In this document: piece after piece, positions 22,095 to 34,785 of the stretch
Layout of the letters: the number at the start of each line of letters is the position of its first letter
Position numbering within the stretch: the stretch's first letter is position 1
Assembly (NCBI RefSeq): GCF_910596095.1
Contig: NC_056535.1
Location: 27,374,505 to 27,438,504, forward strand
DNA from: Thunnus maccoyii
Lineage: Eukaryota; Chordata; Actinopteri; Scombriformes; Scombridae
Direction: 5' to 3'
Length of the DNA: 64,000 nt
The notes under the pieces: model-generated
The model's input: the letters and a program-made list of their open reading frames with translations, nothing else
What the model was told of the DNA's origin: nothing
The model's database searches: none
Program-made: the position numbers and the translations under genes

Positions 22095-22897
22095 TTAGCA
22101 ACCAGTGCAGGCAGCAAAGGCGCAGATGTCACAGATGTCCATGGGAACCATAACTGACATGAAGAAAAGAAACAGAGATGACAGATTAGCTACGCTGCTG
22201 ATTCAACTGTACTTCAATATTCATGACATGTTCACTTAAAAGTCCATCACTAAGACTGCCTGTTCAATATATAATGGCCTCACCTAGTCTGGCCAGAGAT
22301 GCGGATGCACCTCTCTGCTTACAGAGCGGCATGAACTCCTGTGGGAGCAAGGGGTTGGCACAAAAGGACACTGTGCTCATCCTGACGCGTGGGTTTTGTT
22401 GTCCTGTCCAACCGCTGCTTTCTGCCAGCGCCTGGAGCCTCTTCACTGCCTCCAGAGAGAAAGACAATCCATTCTCCTAGGAGAAAAGACAGATGTCGGT
22501 AAAGATCTAAGCTTAACCAAAGGCCCAGTTTACTACTGCAGCAAAATGATGAATGATGGAGATATTGGAGCTGTGCTGAGCATAATAAGTTCAAAGTAAG
22601 TGATGATACAAATATAGCAGAGATGTACAGTTTTAATATGGTTTGTACTCCACAAGAGTACAGGTGCAGGTTTGTAGCTGTGGCATTTCTGCAGTGTAAC
22701 CTACATGAATTAAAGATAAATACAGCCACTGCCTCTTCTAATGAGCAGACAATGTCATTGTCCAGGCCAGGAAGTCTCACAGGAGACATTAGTCAAACAG
22801 AAATTTTAAGTGATGCACTTACTTGGACCTGCACAGCCTCAGAGGTCCAGCCGAGAGCCAGGATGACGAGAGCGATGGTTGCGACTGCGGCCTTCAT
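22095..22897 (-). CDS. Guanylin-like preprohormone, three exons
   Basis: This is a secreted ligand precursor for receptor guanylate cyclase C. Minus-strand coding exons are 22897-22823 (25 codons, signal peptide beginning MKAAVATIALVILALG), 22476-22284 and 22153-22095, with GT/AG introns in phase 0 and phase 1 exactly as in the gene at 15492-17834. The product is about 108 residues. Exon 2 has SFSLEAVKRLQAL and the pro-region cysteine pair in CANPLLPQEFMPLC. Exon 3 encodes the mature end MDICDICAFAACTGC and then stops. The canonical ACTGC and the absence of a final Leu point to guanylin rather than uroguanylin. A TATA-like TTTAAAAG lies about 107 bp upstream of the ATG, and the 3' UTR signal is at 21671-21676. 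The close tandem position and shared structure show an old duplication; a guanylin/uroguanylin pair is also adjacent in mammals. Confidence 0.92.
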
Positions 22898-23003
22898 GGT
22901 GACAGTTGACAGCAGTTTGTCTTGTAGCGTCTTTGGCTCCTGTTGTTGATGTGCTCAGCAGGTGCTCAGCTCAGTGTCTACTTTCCCTCCGTCACCAAGC
23001 CTC

Positions 23004-23011
23004 CTTTTAAA
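23004..23011 (-). promoter_or_regulatory. TATA-like box of the guanylin-like gene
   Basis: TTTAAAAG followed by GAGGC on the minus strand lies about 107 bp upstream of the ATG, comparable in place to the TATA box of the tandem gene. Confidence 0.5.
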
Positions 23012-25339
23012 CAGTTCTCTCCTGTGGCCCAGTGGTCATGTGACCAGATGTGCTACAAATGGGAGCAAAGTTTTCTCATGGGTTAATGAGTAGTGATGGG
23101 CCTTTACAGGGCTGTTAAGGGGAATTCATAAAACCTACTTTGACCTCATCACCTGTCTGATTATATTTATGGATCCTTTACTCACTTGCCTTTGCCGTCT
23201 TGCAGAACTGATCACACCTCTGGTGGGTTAAACAGTTACCATGTGCTTAATTGATGATGAAGTCACACCAGCCCATTGTTAGAAAGTCCTGTTACTCACA
23301 CAAATTGTTTTTCATGTTGACACACTGTCTCCCAGCCCGGGATCAAATCATATTTATTAAAAAGTCCTACATTTTTATAATATAAATGTATTGTTTCAAA
23401 TGGGCTTCACCACACTCGACAGTATATTGCTGATTACAGAAAAATATGCCAAGGGCATTTCTGTTATTGCCTTGCCTTCCTTATTATCTAATGCAGGAAA
23501 ACACATCTAACTGCACCTAACACGGCTAAAAACAACCATAAAATCTATATGCAAATATTATTTTATCCTATGTGAGACACCTGTGAAGATTCTCATTTTA
23601 GCCTGAGGTGTTTAATAATCAGATGATATTTACAGACTACGATGCATGAATTAATAGCTGTTTCAATGTTTGCTATAATATAAAAATATACAGTTCAGCT
23701 TATTCGTTTAGCTCTTGAGCCCGCCAGATCTGAATTAATAAGCCATCACAATTGTAAAATATGCAGTAGGTACATTTCCTGTACAAAGAAGGTTGAATAG
23801 AGTTTTTTTTTAGGCCAACTAGATGCTGGGTGTGTACAGCAGTTGTAAAATCTGCAGGAACTGGGTGCAGGTTGAAACACTGAAGTAGCTTGTTTATTGC
23901 TCAGTTACTGCAACATTTCAGGCTAAGTTGTCCTTTTAGTAGACAGAGATCTTCAGTGACATGGCAAACAACACATCAGCACAGACAGACATATTGGCTG
24001 CTGCAGGAATCAAACCTGTGACCTTCCAGTAATAGCACTATCTAATCGCTACGCCTCTCAAGGACAGCAGGAGGCTGCGAAAAAAATCAATTGACTTCGC
24101 TTATGAGTGGCACCAAGCGTGCACCCCACATACACAGCAGTGCAAAGGGTGTGGCAGGCCAGCGACACATCTGTGAGGATTTTAATGAGCTCATTAAACA
24201 CAATTCTTTACGCAGAGCAAGAGGGATCATTCTATCCAACCAAGAGACCCGAGACGGCACATTGCATCTCAACAGTGTTGTGGTCTTCTAACTTTAATTT
24301 CTGTCAGATAGAGATGGCGATTGAAGCGGAAAAATGTAATTGTAAGACACTTTGTGCTTATTATTTAATTAGTAATGACTGAAGCTGCGATACATGAGGT
24401 GATTTTAGAAAATGAAGGATAAAGCTGGCATCATTTTTATCTGTTTTTAATTATCAACCTTGAAGAAACCCAAACTAACTTGCTGAAAAAGTGGCCTAAC
24501 ATCTGTGCTGCGACAGTCTGATTAAGGTAATGTGTCTGTGCAAGAGTAGCAGGTGTTTCAGAATGAACTATACTAGCCATGTCCATCATAAGTAAATAAT
24601 TCTGTCACCAACAGCTGATGAAACTAGCATTAATGAAACAGCCCTACAATAATGTCATATAAGGTAACGCTGGCTATAATGTTCAGCTTTTGTTAAAATT
24701 GTTTTGTAAAGGTGTTGGCTAAGCTAATTCAACATTAGGGCAATCTTGGAGTGTATGGTGCTGTGAAATAGTTTTCCTTTATACTGACAGATGTTTCCTT
24801 TATTACATCTACACCCTTCATATCAATGTGTGGTAAAACACCTCTCAGTATATAATTCAGTGTTTATCTTTAACTGGTGATACTGTTTCCACCTGGCATG
24901 CGGGCCTGCCGCTATTTGTTGAATGCAGTTTTCTTCCAACAGCACTTAATAATTTTTTACAATACCTTTGGTTTATCTCTTGTTTATGGTCTCTCATCTT
25001 TTTCTGATTTCTAATCACTATCAATGAATATGTTAGGCCAAAACTGTTTTCAGTAAGAACTTCAAAAGCCAGTTGCTGTCTTTTTATTGGAAGTGTGTTT
25101 AGCTCACACATAGTGAGGGCTGCAGTGAAAGAATATGTCATCCATGTGGTTCATTTATATTTAAAAATTAATTTTTGGATGACTGGCTTTGGCTACATAA
25201 GCAATACTTACTAGCAAGATAAATACATTTATTGTATCAATATATATTTGCTTCCATAGTACATCTTAATACATGAGCTTCATAAAGTTACCACAAACTT
25301 ACTGATCACTAACTGATACATACACAATAAACAGACAGT
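23012..25339. other. Intergenic with one tRNA-derived SINE-like piece
   Basis: On the minus strand about 23995-24060 resembles a tRNA-derived SINE head: an A-box-like 'TAGCGATTAGA' and then a B-box-like 'GGTTTGATTCC' 30 bases on. The remainder holds nothing I recognise. Open frames at 24091-24382 and 24857-25141 have no family signature. Confidence 0.4.
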
Positions 25340-25590
25340 CCCTGGGCCCCCATGTGGGTTAATCCTGCCCTGCCTACGTGAGTTTCCTCTGGGTGCTCTG
25401 GTTTACTCCCACAGTCCAAAGACAAACAGACTGAGTGAATTGGTGACTCTAGCGTGAATGGCTGTCTGTCTGTATGTGCCTCTCCCCTGTGATAGATTGG
25501 CAACCTGTGCAGGGTGCAACCCACCTCTCGCCAAATGTGATATCCGGGATATGCTCCACCGCTGTGTGACCCAGTACAAGATAAGCAGGT
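25340..25590. repeat. L2-type 3'-region repeat
   Basis: It contains the words 'CCACAGTCCAAAGACA', 'AATTGGTGACTCTA', 'CCTGTGATAGATTGGCAACC' and 'GATAATGGATTGAT', in the order seen in very common fish repeats with an L2-like 3' end. No protein is encoded. The open frame on the minus strand (25309-25668) is incidental. Confidence 0.6.
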
Positions 25591-26879
25591 GTAGATAATG
25601 GATTGATAAATGATGAAAGAATAAAATAGTGCTATCCTTTTGTGTTTGTAGTCTTTATTAGTCATCATTCATTACACTGTATGCATCACAGGTGGGAGTA
25701 GTATATGTCACTCAGATTGTAAATCAATATCCTTCAATAAGCTCCAGACAGGTAAGGCTTCATCCAGTCAGGTATGTTGAAATCAGGCTGCCGCGAAAGC
25801 AGCAGAGGCTGTCTGGCGGAAATGTGTGGGTGATAGAGCAGGTAGAGAAAATTTAAGATGAGGTGACATGTGTTAATAATTTAAGTATATTGAAATATTG
25901 AAACAGTCATGCTCTGATGTGATGTAATGTTAAGAATTGTTCGGACGAATATAACAGATAAGGGATTTGACTCATTGTGACGTTTCACTGCACTTAGTAA
26001 CCTCTGTTCACTTCAACTAAAACAGTTTCCTTGTCACTTTACACTTGTCAAAATTTAATGTTTGACCAAAAGTTTCTCTGCTGAGCCAAGAAGTGAAAAA
26101 TAGTCTCCAAGTTATTGGAAAGGGCAATTGTTCAGACCAGTGAGACTAATGACGACCATTTAGGCTGTAGGCAAGTAAATCATCAGCCTGAGTGTGAATA
26201 GAAAATCCTTGAGTATTTATCTCAAAGATCTCTCTCCACAGACATCTTACAGTCAAGTAGGTCAGTAAACATTGTTTTGTTACTAAGGACTCTCAGGCCA
26301 TCACCATGTTCTTTGCAGAAGCTGAACTGGTGACCTTCCAGATACAATTTGATCCTTAAACCTGCATTAATTATTTTGGCCACTTGGGGGCAGCAAAAAC
26401 AAGCATAACATAAACACAACATGATCAGTTTTTAAAGCTGTTATGGTGAACGTGTTAGCAAACAGTTGCTTATCCTCACAACCAGCAGACAGGTAGCAAT
26501 ATTAGCATTCATTAATGTGATGTCTCTGGCCAGATGGTGAATTTAAGTCTAATATTCACTCTAATTTTGGTTTGGTCTCCTCCAACTGTGGGGAACTTGT
26601 TAAATATTAGCCAGCTAGTCGCTAACTTTGTTTGCTGTTTGGACTGGTAGGGTACAGTTGGTTAATCAGGGGTTTTCCACAGACAAACGCTGTGTCTGGA
26701 AACGACAGTGATGGCAGCGGTGTGACTGAATCAAAACAGTAAAGTTGTGGGTTGTAAAACTGAAACAATTAGCTGAAAGATGCTAAAACGCTCTGTAGAA
26801 CTGAGGGAAATTGCCAGGCTGGGTGACAACTCTGTTAGTTTGCCATGCTGCATGTAGTCATTTGATCTCTTGTTCATAT

Positions 26880-27196
26880 AAAAATAATTAAATGATGTTT
26901 TAATCAGGGTTTAATCACCTGAAAATAAGAACCATTGTGTTTTTTTTTTTTTACCTCAGAATGAGGCCTTTATATCTACATAGGGAGCAGGTCCCCTTTC
27001 ACAGAGGCCGTTATGTTGCACCACCATGTTTTCACAGTAGCCCCGAACGGACAAACAAAACACTGGCTCTAGAGAGGGCCTTTCGCATTTTTCACAAGTT
27101 TCGCAGGCACTATAGGTTATCTTACACTTGGAAGGGGAGTCGGTTGTAATCTGCAGCCTCACCACTAGATGCCACTAAATCCTACACACTGGTCCT
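26880..27196. repeat. TTAA-ended MITE, right part
   Basis: The right end 'CTACACACTGGTCCT' is followed by TTAA (27197-27200). The body has 'GCAGCCTCACCACTAGATGC' and 'CCTCAGAATGAGGCCTTTAT', familiar from a widespread fish MITE. The left end was not resolved. An unrelated-looking T run lies at 26940-26952. Confidence 0.5.
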
Positions 27197-27999
27197 TTAA
27201 GTCAAGCAAACGTGTGTGACCTTTCTGCATAGCCTTATGCTTATGCTCTTTTCACAGAAGTCATTTATACATGTCACAGTGGGAAAAGTAGAGGTATAAA
27301 TAATAACATTAATGGCTCACTGTCACTAAGAAATAAAGCTAAAACCTGCTGGAAAACCTTTTCCTGCTATGACAAGGTAAAATATCTCCTTTGAAAAGAC
27401 AAATAGCTGAATCCAATCCTATAGTAAATGGGAAAAAGCAAGACAAATCTCAGTTTTATCTAACTGTATATTTAAAAAGACAGAGAGAGAGATGTTCTCT
27501 GGGAATATAATATTTTTTCAGAGAAATATTTGACTGTTTCATATATAAAAAAACAAGTTTTTAGATAAATCAAATCAAAGACGGCCAAACTTGATATAAA
27601 ACACTGCCAGTTCTTGAAAATGCCTTTTTGTTCTTGACAGACTTTTCTTATACTTTCTTTCAAAGAAGTTACAAACTCATTTCTGAAGTTTATTACAAGG
27701 CTTGTATTGTTACACACGAAGCTGCACAAAAATTATCTGCACACAGCAATTAAGCTGATAAAATATTGACTGCAGGACAGTAAACTAATTTGTTTTTACT
27801 TTCAGGCTCAGACTTCTCTGATGTGCGGTGTGTCTTACTGTATGTTTGATGGTAATTATCTCACAGTTTAAATGCATTTAATACATAGTTTATTTCCATC
27901 ACTGTGGACATGCGAGAGCATTATACTGTAACTCCAGTTCTTTACAGTTACAAACTGTGGTTAAACCATTAGATAAAGTCAAAAATGAATCATGATTAA

Positions 28000-28369
28000 A
28001 GGACATTTTGGGGAATATGCTTTCTTGCCAAAAGTTAGATAAGAAGATCAATATCACTTTCATATTTGTAGGATAAATATGAAGCCACAGCCAGCAGCCA
28101 ATTAGTGCAGCTTAGAATTACCACTGGAAAGTGTGAAAACAACAGATTGTCATCTTTACACTTTAGATTTGTATGGATTAAATAAACGAGACATAACAAG
28201 TTCATTAGTGAGCTTTAGAGGTCCTGGCAGATGGATTTTGTTACCTTTGGGAAGAGCCAGACAGCTGTTTGTCTTTAGATTCATATTTAACACACATGAG
28301 AGTACATCAGTCTTCTCATCTAACACTCGGCAAGAAAGTAAATATTTCCTAAAATGTTGAGCTATTCCT
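28000..28369. repeat. piggyBac-like MITE flanked by TTAA
   Basis: TTAA lies at 27996-27999 and again at 28370-28373. The body has the familiar 'GACATTTTGGGGAATATGC', 'AAATATGAAGCCACAGCCAG' and 'ATATTTCCTAAAATGTTG'. Copies of the same family are at 48210-48585 and 56563-56888. Fragments occur near 16100-16340, 47590-47690 and 47860-47950. Confidence 0.7.
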
Positions 28370-28373
28370 TTAA

Positions 28374-29569
28374 ACTAAAAACAAAACATTTTGTCTGAGG
28401 AAAACTGGCATTTTAGAGATAAAAGGTTTTCATGTATGAGTTGTTGTATGATCCTTGAATCTGTAGTGTGATGTATAAACTCACTGAATGTCAGGCACAT
28501 AAAAGTAAGATATATCAAATTAACCTGATGTCACGATTTTGACGTACGTGATCTCTTCTTATCTGAGCCTTTAGGTTTGTGAAGCAGACTTTTTACTGTC
28601 ACATCTAAAGCTGTGCACTGGACAAATCATCCCTATCAAACATGTTCTGTCATTGCACAGCCAATTAAGAGATACTACACACAGAAATGCCAAAACACTT
28701 AGAAAACCAATGAAGCACATTAGAAAGCGTGCATAGAAATGTCAACTGAATACAGCCAACTGAGATGTGAAATGTTAATGAATGTCTCTTATTTTGTGTG
28801 TGTTGTTGTCTATTATCGTATCATCATGTTGTAAATGAACCTGACGTTTGCTACTATTTATAACTGTTATAGATAGAAGTGCAATATAAATGTTTATCAG
28901 ATTATATTTTATTGGCAAAATACACTTGCAAAACAGGGAATATAACTCGGAGGTCACAAAATATAACACAATAGGAGGTGAATATAGAGCATAAACTTTG
29001 GGATACAGGGAATAGTTTTCTTTAAGAAGTATAAAAAGGATGTATCATATTAAAAGTACAAAAACAGTGTTGTTACTGCATAAAGTAACAACACATGTGA
29101 ATGTTTGCTTGCAACGCTTCGTCTGTATTTCCAATAGTTTAAAGTTTGTAAACAGTATGAAAAATCGTTTTGTTATGGGGAATCTCATTGCTAATCATGA
29201 GTCTCACGCTTGGAGTGCTTTATACCTTTTATTAGATGAGGGCCAACGGTGGGAGCTTTATTACAAAGCCATAAATTGACATAGACAGCTGGTTTAGTTC
29301 CTGCGCACTAAACTTGTGGAGATTTATCAGTAGTGTCAGATTTATGCTTGGCTGATTTAATTCTCACTAAATCAGAGTTGTTTATTTCACTTGCAGACGG
29401 AACGTCATACTGGTTAGTGTTGCATCCACTGCCACTGTTCCCATCACACTGTCGTCCACTCACATCTCCTTATGGACTTTCAAAAATACATAAAACAGTA
29501 TCAGTAGATCAAGAGACTCAGCAGAGATGAACAACAATATTTTACTTTATTCCTGAAAGTATATCCAAC
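28374..29569. other. Intergenic, nothing recognised
   Basis: No exon or RNA gene was seen. Short open frames (28775-28969 minus, 29040-29279 plus, 29333-29530 plus) have no family signature. Confidence 0.4.
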
Positions 29570-29573
29570 TTAA

Positions 29574-30206
29574 AGGATAGGTTCATAATTTTTCAAGTGT
29601 GTCTTAAAACAACAGTCTGGTACCCAAATGAACACAAACAGGTTTTGCTCATTCCTAATCATTCCTCCTGATCATACTTACCATTAAAAGATCCCATCCA
29701 AATGCGCTTTCAATGTAGGTGACGAGGAACAAAATCCACAGCCGTTGTCTTTTGCAAAAATTTATTTAAAACATCATCTGAAGCTAATATGAGGCTTCAG
29801 CAGTTCAGGTTAGTCATATTAAGTGGGTGTCTTCGAAATTTACAGTTGTTTTAGTCAAAATTCCCTTTTTGTGTTTCCTTGGACAGTGATTCCCTTTTTG
29901 AGCATCAGAGGAAGGATACGGTAACAAAAAGAGGGAATTTTGTACAAAAAAGACACTTGATTTGACAAATCTTGGTGACTGAAGCCGTATATTAGCTTAA
30001 GATAAAGTTTTAAATACATTTTTACACAAAACAAGGACTGTGGATTTTGTCCCCCAATCACTTACATTGAAAGAACACTAGAAAGGGATTTTCTAAAGGC
30101 CAGTATGAACAGGAGGAACGATTAGAGAAAGAAAGCCTGCTTCAGTGTTCATATGGGGACCTGACTATTGTTTTAAGACAGACTTGAAAAATTATGAACC
30201 TATCCC
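29574..30206. mobile_element. Near-palindromic TTAA-flanked MITE, 633 bp
   Basis: TTAA is present at 29570-29573 and 30207-30210. The outer about 44 bases are inverted repeats with few mismatches, for example 'GGATAGGTTCATAATTTTTC' on both ends in opposite orientation. The symmetry continues inward: 'ACAAAATCCACAG' (29730) pairs with 'CTGTGGATTTTGT' (30040), 'AGCTAATAT' with 'ATATTAGCT', and 'AAAATTCCC' with 'GGGAATTTT' close to the centre. The whole element is a fold-back with arms of about 300 bp. No transposase is present; TTAA target use suggests mobilisation by a piggyBac-type enzyme. Confidence 0.8.
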
Positions 30207-30210
30207 TTAA

Positions 30211-32420
30211 TGTCACCTTTTGTTGTCAAACTAGTGTGAGAAAATATTTTAATTGGATTGTGTACTTAAAGGATTGTGTACTTGTGTACTTTTCCTTTAC
30301 TAAAAACATAAACACAGACATGTGCACACACAAAAATACACCTGAAAAACGGTCATATCACTTGATATCATCATTATTGTGAAAGTGAAATCCAATAAAA
30401 GTTACAATTACACTGTAGGTTGTGAGATAAATCTGATGCTTTGTGTAATTATTAATGGTATAGAAAGGCAGCAAAACATAATTCTGTTAAATATATTTAG
30501 GTTTTTTTCTTTCAAACCTCGTCAGAGACAGATCATTGTAAAAGTATTCAAATAAAACAAGGGACTAAAAAAACTATTGATCCAATGAATTCCAATTAAA
30601 AACCACAGAAATACTAAAAATAATGAAACTATATTCACAGAGCTGCTAACAGCAGACTAATGAGTGCATTTTTTGAGAGAGCTGTTTGTTTTTCCTTGTC
30701 TCTTTGTTGTTTGTTGCTCTTTGTCGTCATGGGAACATGATTTCCAGAGAAGCTCGGAAGTGACAAATCTGACAACTTGGAGATCCGGTTGCATTTGCAA
30801 GTGAACGATCAGTGTTATCTTATCTGTTTTGGGAATTAAAAAAGAGTTGTGCCAGTAAACGCCTAGCACAAAACAATCAGAGCAGCGTTTATCTGATCAA
30901 GTGAAGTAACTGATTATCTAGCTGCATTGATTAGAGGTGTCCAGCTGAAGTGCAGCTGCACATTCATCACAGTGGGTCTGATACAAGGACTCTATGCTTG
31001 TTTTTATGTTTGTGGATGCTGAGATGAACTATGTGCAGGCATGACTAGTGTTTGAAATGAGGTATTAAACACAAATTTTGCTTTAGAAGCCTCCCTCCTC
31101 ATCTCACCCATCCATTTTTTCATCTTTATAAAATCACTGATATCACAAATACACAATGGATACGGCTTTTAAACAGTTTTATTTATTTATTTTAAATAAA
31201 ATATACATTGCCAGCCATAACCACTTGTTAAGGGCAATAACAAGAGGTTATGTGATCCTTTGTTTTGATGTCAAGTAGCTAGAATGAGGGAAACACTCAC
31301 AAGATGAAGGAGCAGGACACGTCTTGTTGCTGTAAAGAGTCTTGGCTAAATGTCATTTCATTTACATCTCGACTATTTTCAAGAATTCATTGCCCTTGAT
31401 TATCAGTCGGGACAAAAGTCAAACATGTGGATCCACAGCTGATTAATTTGTGTGACCTGAACAAGTTGTAATGTAATGAAAAATATTATACTGAGCAATA
31501 ACATGATAATGCAGTATAGGACAACACGGTCAGATTAATCAGCTTAATTAATTGATCAATCAGCATCTCAAAGACAGGACATTTCAATAACAGTCCTTCA
31601 ACTGCAGGTCAGTTGTTGCTCAACATGTTGCAACTTAGCGGCGCATTTTCTAAATGCTGTGCACGTGTTGCAAAAATCAATGAAGGTGTTTTCCTAATTT
31701 GCAGCGTATTTCCCCTCGTCAGCCACCGTAGTTAGGGCCCCTTTGTCATCATGGTTACAATAACAACCACCGTGTCCTTAAAGGTAGGAGACAGTCGTGG
31801 TCATGGCGAGTCAACTTTATTGAAACGGGAAGCTAACAGCGATCTCCTGTGTTGAAGCCCAATGTTTTTTTGACCCATTCATCCACCTCGACCTCCTCCT
31901 ATATGTGGACTTTGTTGCTCTATTATAACATAACCTTCCTTCTTTGCCTCCATCATTACTACAACCACTGCTTTGTCACTTGAACTTAAACATATGTTGT
32001 TTGGGGGCACTTGCTGAAATGAATGATATTGTCATTGTTATATTCACGTTCATGTTCCCAACGAGATGACTTGTAATAAATTTGGTGACTCTTTAACTTT
32101 TCTTCTGGCGCCACCAACAGCCAACAAAATTCACTTTGTATAACATCTGCAAAACTAATGATATTCCCATCAGCCTCAGCTGTAGTTTGTGGTAAGTGCT
32201 AATTAGCAAATCTTAGCATGTTAACATACAAAGTTGGTGAACATAAACATTACAGCTGCTAATTATCCAGATGTTAATGTTGTCATTGACACAGAGCCGC
32301 ATGGCTAGCATGGCTTTTGAGAGTTGTTTATGCATTAAGTGAAAGAGATTTGAAATGTGTTAATGTGAAAATGTGTTTAACTATGCTCTCTGGGACAGAT
32401 TGTTTGTGGGAACAAGGTGG
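30211..32420. other. Intergenic, one diverged repeat
   Basis: No gene was recognised. Around 32040-32330 there is a piece with 'TTGTAATAAATTTGGTGACTC' followed by 'TCTGGCGCCACCA', similar to the 62643-62930 repeat family. Confidence 0.4.
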
Positions 32421-32518
32421 TGAAGAAGAAGAAGAAGAAGAAGAAGAAGAAGAAGAAGAAGAAGAAGAAGAAGAAGAAGAAGAAGGAGGAGGAGGAGGAG
32501 GAGGAGGAGGAGGAGGAC
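32421..32518. repeat. (GAA)n passing into (GGA)n triplet tract
   Basis: About 20 GAA units run straight into about 11 GGA units, a purine-only strand of close to 100 bases. The open frames on both strands here (poly-Glu/Gly and poly-Leu) are by-products of the repeat. Confidence 0.95.
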
Positions 32519-34785
32519 GTAGAGATTTTCAGGTCTAAATATGAGTTTAGTTGTAAAGGCCAACAAATGCTTTATTTGCAGTGTATATAGTAGTAGATTT
32601 AAAACATTAGATTACTTGAACAGAGTATAAACAAATCATGAAAAGCCATGAAAAGTGAGGTAAGACATAAAAGCCTTTATAACCATTATCTCTTTCAAGC
32701 TGTTTTCAGCCACGCAATAAAAGTTGTATTACTCTCTAATTAGATAGTTTCACGAGCAGCTTTTTGTTTTTTTAATTAACAAAGTGTGTCGGACTGCGTT
32801 TTGTCTTCAAGGCATCATATGATAATATTGTATGAATAACTGCAAATCATTTACAGTACATTATAAAATCAGTTATTGTTTTGCTTCTTGTTGTCAGTTA
32901 GTGAATATTATTGCATTATGAGAGTCTCTACAGTGATATATATTTATTATTCTTGTAAATGTGCTGCTCTGTACTATTCCTCCTACCTTTCCAACAAAGT
33001 TATCCAAGACTAACTTTATAGCTCTAATGTGTTATTCTAATTTTATTCATCTATGTATGAATAACTGTTCTGTAACTGTGGTTCTGGTTTAAATTTGTCA
33101 AATTAATTCAGTTCAACCAGTCATTTCAAAACTGGGTTAAAATGTGAACAATATGAGCTTCATATCTTTGGTTATTATGTCAACCCATTAAAACCCCTAT
33201 CAGTGCTTTCATTCAGTTATGGTGCAGTTTGTCCTGCGTAGCGATGGTTACCGACCACACACACAATAAAATAACAGCTTTCACAGAGGAAAGATTCAGA
33301 TTGTTGGCCTGTAAAGTTACTACAGTGAATTTTCATTTTGTGTTGATTTTAGCAGCCCCTGTGGACAAAAGCGTCAGTGTTTCCCAGAATGAAGACTGCA
33401 TTTCCCATGAGCACCATTGCCTCGAGTTGTAAAGATCTTGATTAGGATAGCACTAAAATTAGTTCTGGAAGCAAGTGAAAAAAAGACGTCACTTGTTTTT
33501 AATACTATTTTTCTTTTTTACACACAGCTTTTTGCAGCATGCACAGACACAGGTAATGTGTCTGTTTGTGGCTATGTAAGATTAATAACTGTAATATGAC
33601 GATGGTGAAACAAAGTAAACTTTGTTTTAGTCTGTTCATATGCCTAGTTTACATGTAAGGCTGCATTCACCACCAAATCCAGCAATGTGACACCTTCCTG
33701 CAAGGTTGCGCAGAGGTGTGGGCATGTTTATTTGTGCTTTAGAACGTAACGTGAAACAATCAGAAAATAACGTTTTTACTTCTCTGATTCACTGCTTTGC
33801 TCTCGAGACCACCGCCCCCCGTCTTGATTCACTCTATAGCTCGCTCGACCACCTCTCTCATGCGCTCTCAGCTCGCTCACGCGCTCTCGCTCGTTTTCTA
33901 TTGTCTTTTTTAAAATGAGTCGGGAAGCCGACAACAAGTCTAATTTTACTTTTATCATTATTCAAACGAAGAGAAATGTTCTCCCTCGTTGTTGTAACGT
34001 CTCCAGACATTTAGAATAACTATATAGAAATAGCCAATGTTCTTGCTGATGGTTTCATGGGCTTATGTAGGTCATATAGAGGCATCAGTATTAAATTGAG
34101 ACTGTTTCATAACCGGTTAAAAATTCCTTGTAGTTATTTTAAAAACGAAAAGACACTAAAGCTGTTAAAGCCTTTGATATCGAGGTCGAGGTATTATGTG
34201 AGCTGATGGATGTACCTCTATGCATAAACCATGCACCATTCTCATACGATACAATCATCAGCAGTGTTTTATTGAGGGAATAAAACATACTTTATACAAC
34301 GTTGATCTGTGCATACACCTTATTTTATTTTCAGGCAGACAATGATTGTTTTTCTGTAAATCATCACCTCAAAGCAAAGAGCACAGCCCTTTTGATTTAT
34401 GTCTCTGGTGTAAATTTCAGGCTCTTTTCAAGGACACCTTTGAACACTGTTGTGTAGTGAAAGGCCAAACATGTCTATACAGTATGATAAAGATAAGACG
34501 TATTACAGGACACATTATGCAAGATGAACAGCCCTGCTGTCTGTTCCAGGCATCAAGTTGAATGAGGTCTTTTACGTTTATTACACTTTCTTGAACTAAA
34601 TTCTGTTTCACGTTGTATTGATTTTTGTAGTTCTGCTTGTGAGGGGAGGAAATTCTACCATTCTTCTTGCAGAAGTTAGAATGTAAAACATGTTTGTATG
34701 TGTTTTCAGTTTGATGAAAAACATTCATTGTGGACCATAAATTCTATAAAGGTGCATACAATATGATTACTCTGCACAATCCAAA
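32519..34785. other. Intergenic, nothing firm
   Basis: The stretch 33340-33430 contains 'AGCAGCCCCTGTGGACAAAA', a word found in fish repeats and loosely echoed near 46360. No exon was recognised. Confidence 0.4.

Noticed and set aside
32317-32566. Open frames with poly-Glu/poly-Gly and poly-Leu on opposite strands
   Set aside because: They are created entirely by the GAA/GGA repeat.
33706-33960. Possible coding exon in a locally GC-rich, CT-rich stretch
   Set aside because: Frames on both strands reflect low-complexity CTCGCT-type repeats and have no splice borders or family match.
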